Positions 55,540 through 55,868 of a stretch of DNA of 55,868 bases are shown here, piece after piece. This DNA is from Saccoglossus kowalevskii (lineage: Eukaryota; Hemichordata; Enteropneusta; Harrimaniidae): NCBI RefSeq assembly GCF_000003605.2, contig NW_003143305.1, positions 221,571-277,438 of the forward strand. The letters are read 5' to 3'. Below the pieces are notes generated by a model. The model had not been told where the DNA came from. It ran no database searches and was given only the letters and a program-made list of their open reading frames with translations. The stretch's first letter is position 1. Every line of letters begins with the position of its first letter. A program made the position numbers and the translations under genes.

Positions 55540-55868
55540 AAGTAAAGGCAGAGTCTTACCTTTATTAAGCTGTCTCTTGGTGAGATGATACACACGTTGA
55601 GAATGGATATCTAAACGAAACTAGCGAAGGAACGGTAGCTGAAGCTTGCGTTATTTCTCTAGGTTCCGATCAGACTGCCGAAGTTCCCGGATATTGGAGA
55701 ATGGGAACTTCGGTACCTGTCGGGATCCTTCGGCGATACGTAAATCACATAGGCCATTTATACTACACTCTCCTCCGTCATCTTTTTCGGTGATGGTTCC
55801 ATTATCCTATAATCTTCTTTTCCAGTATCAAGCCCATGTGATTTAGGCCAGTATCGCCTAGGTGTCAA
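55540..55868 (-). repeat. promoter-like repeat R1, copy 2
   Basis: Second copy of the 24994-25312 repeat, running off the window end. It keeps the minus-strand GTATAAAT at 55756-55763 and the donor word AAG|GTAAGACTCTGCCTTTACT (GT at 55558-55559). Here it stands upstream of the tandem array and the LINE ORF1, unrelated to family copy A. Confidence 0.7.
55756..55763 (-). promoter_or_regulatory. conserved TATA box in R1 copy 2
   Basis: GTATAAAT on the minus strand, flanked by the same bases as in copy 1. Confidence 0.4.

Noticed and set aside
1-55868. tRNA or rRNA genes
   Set aside because: I found no convincing B-box/A-box pairs with cloverleaf potential and no rRNA core words on either strand, but I could not run a covariance-model search.

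Overview
This is a eukaryotic, almost certainly metazoan, nuclear window. It is AT-rich, the coding pieces are interrupted by GT-AG introns of a few hundred bases, and there are no operons or bacterial signals. The mix of pogo/Tigger, PIF/Harbinger, Kolobok-like, DIRS-like and L1/Tx1-like elements, together with several unnamed multicopy families, fits a marine invertebrate such as a hemichordate, amphioxus, mollusc or cnidarian. The sequence alone does not fix the species. I found no confidently intact host gene. Most recognisable protein sequence is decayed transposon-type coding DNA.

Left third (1-17.4 kb): mostly non-coding. It holds a TATA-driven 195-codon open frame (2.6-3.2 kb), a weak gypsy-integrase-like tail (4.1 kb), two decayed exons of an unrecognised gene (5.8-6.4 kb), a long dispersed repeat (7.5-8.4 kb) and a satellite array of about 150-bp units (11.46-12.56 kb).

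Middle (17.4-31 kb): a shattered Kolobok-like DDE transposase on the minus strand, a TTAA-flanked palindromic MITE, the second copy of the 7.5-kb repeat, and a Tigger transposase C-terminal half (minus). These are followed by minus-strand copy A of an unnamed multi-domain family (23.98-25.0 kb), with a promoter-like repeat that ends just upstream of it, and a zinc-knuckle family fragment (25.6-26.2 kb). Next come Tigger N-terminal exons on the plus strand (28.4 and 30.0 kb) and an LTR-like promoter with two perfect heat-shock elements (30.18-30.36 kb).

Right-middle (33-43 kb): two plus-strand pieces of the same unnamed family, B (34.27-35.76 kb) and C (41.59-42.17 kb). They join head to tail in protein order but lie 5.8 kb apart. 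Between them sits a six-exon decayed gene of a second unnamed transposase-like family ending in a SAP domain (36.47-39.03 kb), plus other fragments.

Right end (43-55.9 kb): a Myb/SANT-like frame and a HARBI1-type transposase (both minus), two small plus-strand exons, a 394-bp MITE, a DIRS-like retrotransposon (minus), exons of a HECT-associated family (minus), and a near full-length but broken L1/Tx1-like LINE (minus, about 50.3-55.2 kb). Upstream of the LINE are tandem repeats and the second copy of the promoter-like repeat seen at 25 kb.

The most interesting material is the pair of unnamed families (copies A, B and C, and the SAP-tailed gene). They keep exon structure and RNase-H-like motif order, and they look like transposase-derived genes that I cannot assign to a named superfamily.
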